Source of the DNA: Spirometra erinaceieuropaei | Lineage: Eukaryota > Platyhelminthes > Cestoda > Diphyllobothriidea > Diphyllobothriidae | NCBI GenBank assembly: GCA_902702965.1 | Contig: CACRXP010000018.1 | Location: forward strand, 409,253 to 473,252 | Length of the DNA stretch: 64,000 nucleotides | Reading direction: 5' to 3' | Shown here: one piece after another, positions 31,898 through 42,456 of the stretch | Layout: every line of letters begins with the position of its first letter | Numbering within the stretch: position 1 is the first letter of the stretch | Notes under the pieces: generated by a model | What the model saw: the letters and a program-made list of their open reading frames with translations, nothing else | Database searches by the model: none | What the model was told of the DNA's origin: nothing | Translations under genes and position numbers: made by a program

Positions 31898-33107
31898 CCT
31901 TTAATAACCACATATGCTCTTGGCTTTTATGTTGCGGTGCGAATCGTAGCCAGTGCACACCTACTTAGCGATGAAAAGTAACATGAGATGTTTAGACAAA
32001 AAATACAGACTCATTTTAGCCAGTGCTTGGCGCCAATGGCGGCAAAAGGAAATTAACATTAAATATTTTCTGTGTACGTTTTTCCAAACTGAAATAGCTC
32101 TCTACAAGGTTGATGCATATCCTGACTTTCATACAGAGCCAATCAGATTAGCGGTCAGATGAGATTTAAGGTGGAAATTTGAACGACGCTTGCAAAATGG
32201 ACATACATCAAGGAGAGGGACTATCAATCAGTAGAACAGGAAATCCGTTAACCAGGTGGTTCGAATTCACTTTCCAACCCAGTGTCAAGCATGGCAATAG
32301 ACAGGTAATGCAGTGTTTATGGAACGTGGTCACCATCCCATCACATACCGGCAATAATAAGTGGCCTCTGTACTCAGTGTAGGTGCTCGTGCTTGACTGA
32401 GTAGCAACCATGCATTCAAAATTCGAGCCTTTATCGCTTGCGATTTCATCGTCGGTTTTGAAGACGACCATGATCCTTACTGAGTCGCTTGCCATAGCGG
32501 TACAGCCACTAAATACAGTGGTCTTGATCATGAATGAGCATTTCCTCTGCCCAGGGAAAGCTTATTTATAATAAAAGGGGGGGGGAGGAACAGCGTTTTT
32601 CGTAAGAGCAAAACAAATGCATAGGGGAGGCAGAAATACCCTGCCAACGAGGCTTAGCTACACCTTAACACCTTACGAGGCCAGAGTTCTCGCGAGGGTG
32701 AGACCTCGTATGAAAGACTAAATGCTTACTCTATGGTTATTGGACTCAAAAAATGCGAGAATCTTCCCTCACCGTATTCCATGCTGACACGACGAGGGAG
32801 GCCTCATTCATCACAGGACAGCATGTAGGTGAACATTCCCTGCGGTGACTGTGTTTATGAGGTAACTTATCAAAAAAGTATATGCAGTCTTCCAAACCGG
32901 TACCGGAATCACGGCCATTAAAAATTAAAATATGGTTAATAGGTACGCAGTTGTGAGTCTTGTTAGGGTGTTTTGACATAGCGACGGCATTCTGCAAGTA
33001 CTGCCCTCTCCATCCGTCTGTCGCCGTCTCAAAAGTGGACGTGAAACACAGGGCAAACAACAGTTTTATTTCGGACAGAAGCAAACAGCGACTTCCAGGA
33101 AGCAGGT
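31898..33107. other. unassigned sequence
   Basis: Nothing recognised, apart from a G run at about 32578-32587. The 158-residue minus frame at 32746-33222 overlaps the PLE fragment and contains a serine run from GAA-rich DNA; no motif supports it as a gene. Confidence 0.4.
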
Positions 33108-33244
33108 TGGAAGATGAAGAAGATGAAGTCATCGGGACAAGAAGTTTATTGGCATGACGTTTTGGATTCTCACTCGAACCCATCATCAGAGACAGTCGCA
33201 GATAAAGGTAGTGGACGCACAAGGATTGCAGAATTTGTAGTACG
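33108..33244 (-). mobile_element. PLE 3'-terminal fragment with decayed hammerhead
   Basis: Minus strand: TCTCTGATGATGGGTTCGAG, GAGAATCCAAAACGTCATGC, CAATAAACTTCTTGTCCCG. This matches the terminal region of the 16.4 and 21.9 kb copies. GAAAC has become AAAAC and stem I no longer pairs well. The similarity stops where FB-5 begins. Confidence 0.7.
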
Positions 33245-34181
33245 TACAGTGAGTGACCGATCTGAAATGCATTTTCGAATTGGAAGAATTGCTTCGGTGG
33301 GACTGTAATACTGATTATTTTGGGGCTTAATCCTACGGTATTTCGGACTCTCCAGGATGTCGGTTTTTGAATGAACTACTTTTAGCACTCCTGCAGAAAT
33401 CACACTCCGCAAAAACTGACAACTTAAATAGCATTCACTTTTCGCATTGATTTTCGATGGCCTTATTAAATTATATTTTAAGGAAGACACGCAGGAAATA
33501 TGCTTACTTTTAAGCGTTCGGTAGAGAATCAAGTTTTCTTTAAATTTTATACCCTAAGAAAGGTTAATTTTCGGTTTAAAAAAAGTTTCTAATTATGAGA
33601 TCTTTGAGGCCGTGCGATGTCTATCCATACAGCATCGTGCATGTCCGTTTATCAATGCTCATTATGAAATATACAACATGATCCGAATCCATCGCAACAT
33701 TTTACGAAATCTATATAGTACCTTTTTAAAAGGCATAGAGGAATATATGATTTTCCTCACTCGGAAAGCATATACTTTGTACAGTGAAATCGCTAAATGC
33801 TAACGAACCTTCTGATTTGACTCAAAATTATTCAAAAATTAGGAAAATTTTTCAAAATCTAAATATACACTTTCTTCAGGTATAAGATGCGAAGATACCG
33901 TGATTTCCTACCAAACGAGTAAAAGTAAGCATATTTTGTGCATATTTTCTATAAAATATATTTAAATTTATAAGACCATCAAAACTTAATGCGAAAATTC
34001 ACGCTTATTAAGAATTCCATTTTTACCGAGTGCGGTTTCTGAAGGAGGGGGAAAGAAGTGTATTCAAGAGCCGACATCCTGGCAAGTTCGAAATACTATA
34101 AAGTTATGCTGCAGGATAATCAATATTAGAACCTCACATAGATAATCCTACAACATTTCATGAGATCGGTCACGCACTGCA
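33245..34181. mobile_element. FB-5, complete foldback element
   Basis: Left end TACAGTGAGTGACCGATC, right end GATCGGTCACGCACTGCA. Arms are inverted repeats: CTCTCCAGGATGTCGG with CCGACATCCTGGCAAG, GAATGAACTAC with GTGTATTCAAGAGC region, GGTAGAGAATCAAG with its partner near 33912. Length 937; TA at the left, CA at the right (one base changed). Inserted at or beside a PLE 3' end. Confidence 0.85.
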
Positions 34182-34269
34182 GCTCACGTGGGGCCACATG
34201 CGTACTATAAGTAACAACTCTCACGATCGTCGCTGGGGTCGTAATTGAAGTGATAATGGCTCGTTAGTC

Positions 34270-34440
34270 CACAATTTTATCATCCGTAGATGTTTTGGCG
34301 GATTTCGAATACTTCATAATGACACAACTGTGAAGAATTCAACGCTTAGTTGGGATTCGGACCCACGACAGCAAAAGGAAGGCGTTAGCACAGCCAATGC
34401 TCTGGCCACACTAGCAACGAGACCCCATCGAAAGACGGGA
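34270..34440 (-). mobile_element. SINE-A copy
   Basis: Minus strand: GATGGGGTCTCGTTGCTAGTG (head; A-box TAGTGTGGCCAG), B-box GGTCCGAATCC, then body CGCCAAAACATCTACGG. It corresponds to 19536-19730. It belongs to a block duplicated at 37850-38154. Confidence 0.7.
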
Positions 34441-34627
34441 TTTTAATCAACTTTGGCTCATGTTACCCGCCCAGCCTACTGCAATGTCTAGAATCCATCA
34501 AATCTGATACAGTACTATGACTGCCTTGGCTGTATTTCCTAAACAATCCGCTTAAAATCCACCAGATGACTACCAGGTTCACGCAATTTAAAAATGTTTT
34601 GGCAGATGTTGATTAATCATATTGGTC
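34441..34627. repeat. Duplicated flank, copy 1
   Basis: ATCAAATCTGATACAGTACT and ATGACTACCAGGTTCACGC are shared nearly base for base with 37966-38153. In both places SINE-A lies before it and a foldback element after it. Confidence 0.9.
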
Positions 34628-35600
34628 TACAGTAGCTGGGCTAACTCATGAGATGTCGGCCGAAATTTCGAAATGCATTTTCGTTCCGAAAAAGATTACT
34701 TAAGTAGGGTTGTAGAAGTAATCCTCATGCGGCATAATTTTATAATAATTCAGCTACCTCAGGATGCCGGCTTTCGAATGAACTTCTTTCCGGCTGTAGG
34801 CAAAAAAGAATCTGTAAAAAATGGCAACTTACGACGCATGCATTGATATTCGATGCCCTTGGAAATTTAATCGTATTTAACGGTAAAAATGAATAATAAT
34901 ATGCGTTTCACTAATCCTTTGGTAGAGAAATACGTCTTCTTTCAATTTTGTTCTCGAAGGAAGGGTATATCTAGGTTTTCAAAATCTTTTCTAATTTCGG
35001 AATAAATTTGAACCCGGATCTGCTGGTACACTTGCATTCAGGGTTTCCAAGCCACAAGCCGTAAGTTTAGATGTACGTAAAGCCATACATTTCTCCACAG
35101 CATTAATAAGGGACCATATGGGGTTAATAGAATTTAGCAATGAATTTGAGCCATATTGTTAAATTTGCAAGTTACATGGGTAGATGCAGAGACATCATGC
35201 TTTATGAACGGCCATTTTGCGGTGTTGAAAAATCTCACAATTGGAAGCTTTTTAAAAACCGAATTATACCCATCCTTCGAGTGTAAAATTGGAAGAAGAC
35301 GTAATTCTCTACCGAATGATTAGAAGAATGAATATAAGTATGCATGTTTTTTTACGAAATATGATTGAATTGCTAACGGTATAGAACATCAATGAGAACA
35401 ATGCATGCTACGTAAGTAGGCATTCTTATAGAGTGTAGTTTTTGCCCGCAGCCGAAAATAAAATTCATTTGAAAGCTGGCGTCTTGAGGTTGATGAATTA
35501 TGTTAGAATTATGCTGCACGATGATTAGTTAACCCATTTCGAAACGAAAATACATTTCGGAATTTAGGTTGGCCGTGTATGATTTAACCCACGTACTGTA
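34628..35600. mobile_element. FB-6, complete foldback element
   Basis: Left TACAGTAGCTGGGCTAACTC, right GATTTAACCCACGTACTGTA; TA at both ends. Inverted arms: CTCAGGATGCCGGCTTTCG with GAAAGCTGGCGTCTTGAGG, CTACTTAAGT-like GATTACTTAAGTAGGG near the left and GAAACGAAAATAC at the right. Length 973. Part of the block duplicated with FB-7. Confidence 0.85.
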
Positions 35601-36079
35601 CCTCGGCAGATAACATTAAGGGGTAGCCTCTTAGTTAGATAAACAGTCACTGCCGCTGCCTTGTGGAGGGTTTTTCACTCCCAGCCGCAGAGTAAGGGTT
35701 GTCCATCCAATCCTCGCTTCCTGAATCTTGATTTGGGAACCTCCGGCTGCCCACTTGCGGCACCTGCGTTGATCACATATACCTACTGAAATTTAGACCG
35801 TCGGGTACACCAGGAATCGTCATGGCTTCTCGAAGTTGACCCATCAGTAACTTGTGCGCATTCGCCTCACTCGTCCACACTTTCGCTTCTCCGACTAGAA
35901 GATGAGGTCAGAATGGCATAACCGACAAAGACAAGGGAGACTGGAGAGCATTTCGAGCTATTGCGTCTTTCAGAGTTTTCCTAATGGGGAAATAGCCGTT
36001 TTCTGTCGGCGGGTCTGACTGAGTTGCCTAGAATAAGTATGATACAAGTATGAACGTTAAACCAAAGAGGCTTCAGGTG
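35601..36079. other. mostly unassigned; SINE-B scrap at 35909-35947
   Basis: The scrap GACAAAGACAAGGGAGACTG with GGCATAACC before it is a minus-oriented piece of the SINE-B body. The rest shows nothing recognisable. Confidence 0.5.
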
Positions 36080-36720
36080 ATTCAGGATGGTCTGCTATTT
36101 GTCTTTGTTGGAAGTGATTCGAATTGCGCTGCCGATCTGCCTACACTCAGCAAACACGACGGTTTTGCAGTTCAGACGTGTTAATCAAGCATGCGCGTAC
36201 GATAGGATTAAAATGGACCCTAGTCCGGAACCCCGACGAACGCTGATCTCGACTGTATCGTCGAGTCATGAGAAACATTTTATCCACTTGAGAAAGTCTC
36301 CTCTGGTCCCGCTTGTCTCACGTTTGTAGAGGAGTCATTCGTGTAAAGCCGTATCAAACGCCTTCTAAAAGTCAATAAAAGCGGTGTGGACCGCTCGAAT
36401 ATCATCAGAAATTCCTATCCAGCTCTAAAGAGATTGCAACAGATTGGTTGTGCAGAATCTTTCTTTCTGAAAACCCCTTTAGAAGTTTGACAGCTGGTTT
36501 CAAACCTATAACAATTTCACATGATCAGAAAATCGGGTGACATTCAGGCCATGCTACTCAGAGAAATCATCAGTGATCTTTCCATGCCTCGTGCAATTAT
36601 TCTCGAAAGTCCGCTTAGCATTGCATCACTTCCTGGGCATTGGAAATTGGAACATATTATTCCTCTAGAGAGTAACGGTAGTAGGTGTCGGCGACAAACT
36701 ACAGGCTCGCAAGCTTGACA
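36080..36720 (-). pseudogene. non-LTR retrotransposon RT domain fragment
   Basis: Minus strand: KGFSERKILHNQSV-like segment, then AVHTAFIDF, a stop, KAFDTALHE, a stop, LLYKRE, and DFLKWIKCFS, followed by RRGSGLGSILI. This is the CR1/RTE-type palm region: DFxKAFD is motif A (aspartate near 36375-36390), SGLGS is the remnant of SGVPQGSVLGP (motif B). Motif C (YADD/FADD) is not found. At least two stops in motif A surroundings show it is old. It may belong to the same family as 5797-6417 but the two do not overlap, so this cannot be tested by eye. Confidence 0.75.
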
Positions 36721-36772
36721 TGCATGTTCGGCATATTCACGGAGAGAAGCACAATGAGCGAATTCGTGAAAC

Positions 36773-37090
36773 GGTCAGATGTGGTTTTGTAGCCCTGCCT
36801 AAAGTAAACATACCCCAGCCACCTATAATACGATACCGGTGGTTATAGGGGATTTTACAGGTGGGACTGGAGAACGCACCGGCGACGAAGTCAAGTGGTT
36901 GTTTGCAAATGAAAGGCCATTGGAAATTCGCGGTTGTACTATGAGTGGTTGAGAAATGGTTGTCCTAATCCCTGACTCTGACCCATAATCCTCTACCCCA
37001 ACCATAAACCCTAAGCCTAACCAATAACTCTAGCTCCAAGCATTATAGTATTGTGTCCACCATGTCGGGCTACATAGCCACATCTTACCG
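36773..37090 (+). mobile_element. T element, uninterrupted copy
   Basis: Left GGTCAGATGTGGTTTTGTAG, right GGGCTACATAGCCACATCTT: inverted termini of about 22 bases. Core at about 36958-37020 is degenerate CCCTAA (CCTAATCCCTGACTCTGACC; CCATAAACCCTAAGCC). Length about 318. It is the empty-site counterpart of 5547-6652. Confidence 0.7.
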
Positions 37091-37849
37091 ATTTTCCTGC
37101 AGTAAGATATGAGAAGAGAACGTTGACTATGCCTCTAATCGAAGGATTCCTGGGAATGGAGGGAAGAACGGAGCGTTTACTTTTGGACCTATGATGCACT
37201 TCAGTCGCGATTTCATGCTGTATTTGCACGCAAACCAAGCCATTTAATGCGAAAAACTATCTTGCCACGGCCTAAGCATAAGTTTTCTGCTACAACAAAT
37301 TGCATTAAATTTTATCGCCATGCTCCTCATGAACGTGCACATAAAGCTTGAATTTGTAACCAGATTTCTCATATTTCGACTGGCTGGGGACGACCTGTGT
37401 GAAAATACGACACTTGATAAAATGTTCCGAATTAATTTGGTTCTTTTCCAGACTGTTCGTCGGTGATAACTGCGTGGACTTCAAATTCTATACCGAAAAC
37501 AAATTGGCGAGAATTCTATTTGGATTGAACACCGCTGCTTAGATTTCGTACCGGTCTTTTCGTTAAATTGGTTGTCCCATAAAGGAGTACCAACTACAAC
37601 CGGCGCCCTGATAATCCCTGTTCCTGCCCATTTTCGCTAATGCTGGATCTATAGCGATAGTGCGCCATCACGCTCGAAAACGAACAGCGAAAACAGATCA
37701 CGAACATTGGCTGAGGTTTCCGGCCTTGAGAATGTTCCGTCAGTTAATATGTGCCTAAAATGGCTGATAATAGGTCGAAATTAACGTTAACAATTGACAT
37801 AGCCTAGGTAATGCCACACTGCCGTCGATGGAATTTAGATGCTTCTGTC
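37091..37849. other. unassigned sequence
   Basis: Nothing recognised. Confidence 0.4.
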
Positions 37850-37965
37850 TTTCTGTATTTTGGCACGTTTCATATTGACTCAGCTGTAAAAAAATTTGGA
37901 ACATCAGGCTTCAGTTCTGCCTACGCTTTGGCCCCCTGAGCTACGAGGTCCCACCGAAAGACGCG
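37850..37965 (-). mobile_element. SINE-A copy, internally deleted
   Basis: Minus strand: CTTTCGGTGGGACCTCGTAG and an A-box TAGCTCAGGGGGC; the B-box region is missing. It is in the same place relative to the flank and foldback as the 34270-34440 copy. Confidence 0.65.
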
Positions 37966-38153
37966 AATTTAATCACATTTGGTTCAAGTTGCCCCACCAG
38001 CCTACTGCAACGTCAGGAATCCATCAAATCTGATACAGTACTATGACTGCCTAGGCAGTATTTCCTAAACTATTCGCTTAGAATCCAACAGATGACTACC
38101 AGGTTCACGCAATTTAAAAATGTTTTAGCAGATGTTGAATAATCATATTGGCC
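37966..38153. repeat. Duplicated flank, copy 2
   Basis: Almost the same as 34441-34627 (see there). TTAAAAATGTTTTAGCAGATG here against TTAAAAATGTTTTGGCAG there. Confidence 0.9.
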
Positions 38154-39151
38154 TACTGTAGCTGGGATAACTCATGAGATGTCAGCCGAAATTTCGAAAT
38201 GCATTTTCCTTCCGAAAAAGATTACTTAAGTAGGGTTGTAGAACTAATCCTCATGCAGCATACTTTTATAATAAGTCAGCTACCTCAGGATGCCGGCTTT
38301 CGAATGAACTTCTTTACGACTGTAAGCGAAAAAGAATCTGTAAATAAATTACTACTTAACTAGCATGCATTTTTATATTTGGCTTTTCGATGCTCTTAGA
38401 AATTACTCATGTTTCGTGGAAGCCTGCATAAAAGTATTCGTTCTTCTACTCATCCGGTAGGGCATTACGTCTTCTTCCAATATTATACTCGAAGAAGGAG
38501 TATAATTCAGTTTTCAAAACCTTTTCAAATGCCCGAATAAGTTTAAAGCTTGACCTGCTGTTACACTTGCATTCAGGATTTCCAAGCTACAAGCCGTGCA
38601 TCTTCCGCGTACGGAAACCACACATTCCTCTACAGCATTAAGAGGAGACTATATGGGATTTATAGAATTTGGGAGTTAATATGAGCCATACTGTTAAATT
38701 ACCAAGTTACATTCGTAGATGCAGAGACATGATGTTTAATGAACGGCCGTTTTACGGTATTGAAAAATTTCACAATTGGAAACTTTCTAAAAACCGAATT
38801 ATACCCTTCCTTGGAGTATAAAACTGGAAAAAAACGTAATTATCCACCGAACTGGCAAAATAAGAAATATTTTTATTCATACATTCCATGAAATATAACT
38901 GAATATTTAAGGGCATTGAAAATCAACGGGAAGGATGCCTGCTACGTAAGTAGCCATTCTTACAGAGAACGGTTTTTGTATGCACTCAAAAAGAAGTTCT
39001 TTCGATGGCCGGCGTCCTGAGGTAGCTGAATTTTTTATAAATTTTTGCTGCCCAATGATTAGTTTTACAACCCTGCCTAAGTAATCTTATCGAAACGAAA
39101 ACTCATTTCGGAATTTACGTTAACATTTCATAAGTTATTTCACCTACTGTG
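38154..39151. mobile_element. FB-7, complete foldback element
   Basis: Left TACTGTAGCTGGGATAACTC, right GTTATTTCACCTACTGTG. Arms: CTCAGGATGCCGGCTTTCG with GATGGCCGGCGTCCTGAGG; AGCATGCATTTTTATATTTGG with its partner near 38925-38950. Length about 998. The nearest relative is FB-6, with which it shares 190 bases of left flank. Confidence 0.85.
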
Positions 39152-39239
39152 ACTCTGAGTAGTAATACTCCAGCTCTCAGTTGGCGACTCATTCCACGAA
39201 TCACGGCCATATTTTGAAGTTTCAAGAGGGTGAACTCCT

Positions 39240-39460
39240 CGTAGGAGGTGATAACTGCCTGGACTGCAAGCTGTTCAGGCTCGTTTTTCGTTAACGAGCG
39301 CGATGCCCTCCCGGTACCATATTCGGTGCTGAGACATTCCTTGGGCAGGGGAATCGGCCCGTGGGGAGAGCGCTGGCAAACAACACACCAGGTGGCAGCG
39401 GGCCAAACTGTCGAGTAATAATCATGTCGACATCCGATATGGATGAATAAATTGTGTGGA
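39240..39460 (+). pseudogene. PLE C-terminal remnant
   Basis: One plus frame reads VNERDALPVPYSVLRHSLGR and GIGPWGERW, which aligns with INKCNDLPLPYSVLRFRLGA and VIGHAGSA of the copies at 16.6 and 21.6 kb. Nothing upstream is preserved. The 122-residue minus frame here (39115-39483) is antisense and overlaps FB-7. Confidence 0.65.
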
Positions 39461-39588
39461 TGTGGACTAACGAGCGATTGCATTTTCTTTTTTTCGAAAC
39501 TTGCTCCAGCTACCGAGGCTTTTTACTTTCAACTTAACCAAGGCATTCGTCTTCGGAAGGCTGAATCTAATACTGTTTATTTAAACCA

Positions 39589-39810
39589 ATGAGCAAGCTC
39601 TGCGACTTACTTGAACGAGAACGAGAAAGTGACGGGGAAGATGATGAGGAAGAGGAGCTTCTGGAGGACGATGACGACGAGGAGGAAGACGACGACGACG
39701 ACGACGACGAGGAGGAGGAGGACGACGACGACGAAGAGGAGGAGGAGGAAGAAGAAGAGCGTTTTCTCGAACGTCTTTTGTGTGCTCCTAGAAAGCATTT
39801 GGAACCATAA
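39589..39810 (+). other. acidic repeat open frame (GAC/GAG-rich)
   Basis: A 73-residue frame: MSKLCDLLERERESDGEDDE, a long E/D run, then RFLERLLCAPRKHLEP. The first 17 and last 15 residues are not repetitive, and the layout recalls 31712-31897. The E/D run is trinucleotide repeat and could have expanded by slippage. No known protein is recognised; the antisense valine/leucine-rich frame (39607-39816) is a shadow. Confidence 0.35.
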
Positions 39811-41379
39811 AGTCATACTGTCTCTCTAAAGTCATTTCACACGACAGATCTGACACAGTCCGATGGCTTAGGTAATGTGATCTGCAAGAATGAATCGTGC
39901 AGTTATTTGCTATCCATCCATAGTCTATTCAACAACTCAGGATTATCATCTAGTAGCAGAGGTAAGGTTGGAGTAACTAGTATAGTCAGAACCCTAATAG
40001 TCAACTCCCTTTGTGTAAAGGTCTGCTAATCAAAACAGTTAGAAACGAATCCCCCCTCCGAAAACGTGAGTCCTATTCATTACTTGTTACCACTCAGTCC
40101 GAAGAATAATATATGTGACCAGCTGCAGATTTAACGTAACATGTAACAAAAAATGGGTCAGTAGTAAGAACACAATTTAGCACTTCCAGTTAGCTTCACA
40201 CCCTGTAACTTCAGCCGCAGTTTAAGGCGTCTAGCAAACGACGGGAAATTCTGCAAACTGCTTTACGGGATGGTATCCGGGTCGTACAAAGCACCTTGAG
40301 ACAAGTTAATATTTCAAACACTGCGGCTTTGGAAGGCTTCGTACTGTCAGGACCTTTGAGTATTCGGGAGGAGCCCAGCGACTGGAGATCATGAAATAAT
40401 CTGCATTCTCTGGAAATTTAAAACTGCTCTGAGTTGCTCTGTTGAATCCAATCATGTGTACACATTTAGTAAGATGTTAAGCATCAAGAAATCTCTGATG
40501 TTTCCCACGTACCATGGATGGGACAAACTGAAAAATTCGAAAAAAGCGTTAAGGGCTGTTGCAATTTTGAAAATTAAATCTTTCATAGCTGGATGAATGT
40601 GTGTTAATGGAGAATTTCGAAGTTCTAGGTGGTTTAAAGGGGGGCAGTGAAGACTGGAGACATGTGCAAGATAGCATGCCTGCTTACCTGATTTTGAAGA
40701 CTTCCGATGTGATTTCCCTATGATGAAAAGTCAAAAATATGAGTACCTTCAATGGATGGGATAAATTTGATAAAGTGTCGTTTACTGCACTATTAATTCC
40801 AGAATTAATTAATAGGCGGACTCGCACTTACCACGTGAACGGCTTCGTCTGGTTGGCCTGCCTAAAGTAAAATGCCATTTCAAGTTCCAGCAGGGTATAT
40901 TTGTTCTGCATGGTGATCATGCATGACGACATAAAATTGTAATTCCCGAAATTATTATTTGGAAAATAAGGTGCCTCATATATATATGACTGAATACAGA
41001 TTAGCTGCCAAGTGGTGGGCGCGATTTGTCCTGATGCTAAAGGCCAACATAAACTACATGGACAGACTTTCTGAGCGAAAGTGGACACTCAGGGCCAAAA
41101 TCAAGCATAAGTTCAAATGCACACCTCCGTCTGTTTTACTATCCTCACTGCTAATCGTAGGGACGCTGCCGCGCGAGAAAGTAACGGTTTTGCAAAGAGA
41201 TTCAAAATAGAAATGACGTTTACGGAAACACCGCAGCTTTCATTTAGAAGGCTGGCGCCTACAGAAATATGCTGACCTATTCATGTTTTTCTCTTCCCGC
41301 AGAAGATTCAATAAAAGTGGGTCAAAGCGCAAGCGATACGACGACCGCTACCGCCATCGTCGCGCTATGTTTCGAAAGA
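39811..41379. other. unassigned sequence
   Basis: No element recognised except a scrap resembling direct repeat D near 41250-41330. Frames at 40828-41088 (minus) and 40959-41210 (plus) overlap and are unsupported. Confidence 0.4.
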
Positions 41380-42456
41380 TATAGTGAGTGACCGATCTCA
41401 TGAAATGTTGGCTGAAATTCTGAAATGCGTTTTCGATTAGGAAGGATTACTTAGTCGCGGTTGTAATAATGATTACCTTAAGGCACACTTTTATCACATT
41501 TCGGACTCGGCAGGATGTCGGCTTTTAAATGCACTTCTTTTCAATCTCCTGTAGGAAGCGTGCTCGGTAAACAAATGACTTCTTAATTAGCATGCAGTTT
41601 TCCCATTGATTTTCGATGGTCTTGGAAATTCAAATATATGTTATAAAAACCAATAACAAAAATATGCTTTCTTTTACTCAGTCAATAGACAATTACGTCG
41701 TTTTTATATTTAAAACTTAAGGAAGGAGTATAATTAGGTTTTAAAAAATTTCTAATTATAAGACTTTTTAAGACCGCGAAATGTCCATTCACATTTACCA
41801 CTGCTCCTCAATTAGGTTTTAAAAAGTTTTCTAATTGCCGAATGATTTGGAGCCTGAACATTCGTTGCACTAGCGCTTAGTGGTTTCACTCTACAAGTTG
41901 CATTCGTTCCGCGTAAAGAAAATCACATATTTTTCTATGCCATTAAAGAGATATCATACAGAGTCCATAAAATTTTGTAATGGATGCGGACCATGTTGTA
42001 CGTTCCATGAGGAGCAGTGGTAAACGGCCAGATACGATGCTATGTGAATGGACATGTCGCGGTCTTAAAAAGTCTCTTAATTAGAAACTTTTTTAAAACC
42101 TAATTATACTCCTTCCTTAAATATAAAATATAAAGAAGACGTAATTTTCTATTGACTGAGTAATGGAAAGCATAGTTTTGTTTATAGTTTCTATAAAATA
42201 TATTTGAATGTTCAAGACCATCAAAAATCAATGGAAAAAAGGCATGTTAGTTAAGTAGTCATTTTTTACCGAGCACGCCTTCTATAGGAGATTAAAAAGA
42301 AGTGCATTTAAAAGCCGACAACCTGCCGAGTCCGAAATGTTATAAGAGTATGCCTTAAGAAAATCATTATTACAACCGCGACCAAGTAATCCTTCCTAAT
42401 CGAAAACGCGTTTCAGAATTTCAGCCAACATTTCATGAGATCGGTCACTCACTGTA
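41380..42456. mobile_element. FB-8, complete foldback element with longest, best-preserved arms
   Basis: Left TATAGTGAGTGACCGATCTC, right GAGATCGGTCACTCACTGTA. Arms of about 430 bases (41380-41815 and about 42006-42456) are inverted repeats; examples are ATTAGGAAGGATTACTTAG with AAGTAATCCTTCCTAATCG, and GGAAGGAGTATAATTAGG with CCTAATTATACTCCTTCC. The spacer of about 190 bases holds no open frame of note. An internal duplication places AATTAGGTTTTAAAAAG twice (about 41730 and 41812). TA at both ends. Confidence 0.9.

Noticed and set aside
32746..33222. 158-residue minus frame
   Set aside because: It overlaps a PLE 3' end and contains a serine run from GAA-rich DNA; no conserved motif.
39607..39816. 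valine/leucine-rich minus frame as a membrane protein
   Set aside because: It is the antisense reading of GAC/GAG repeats.
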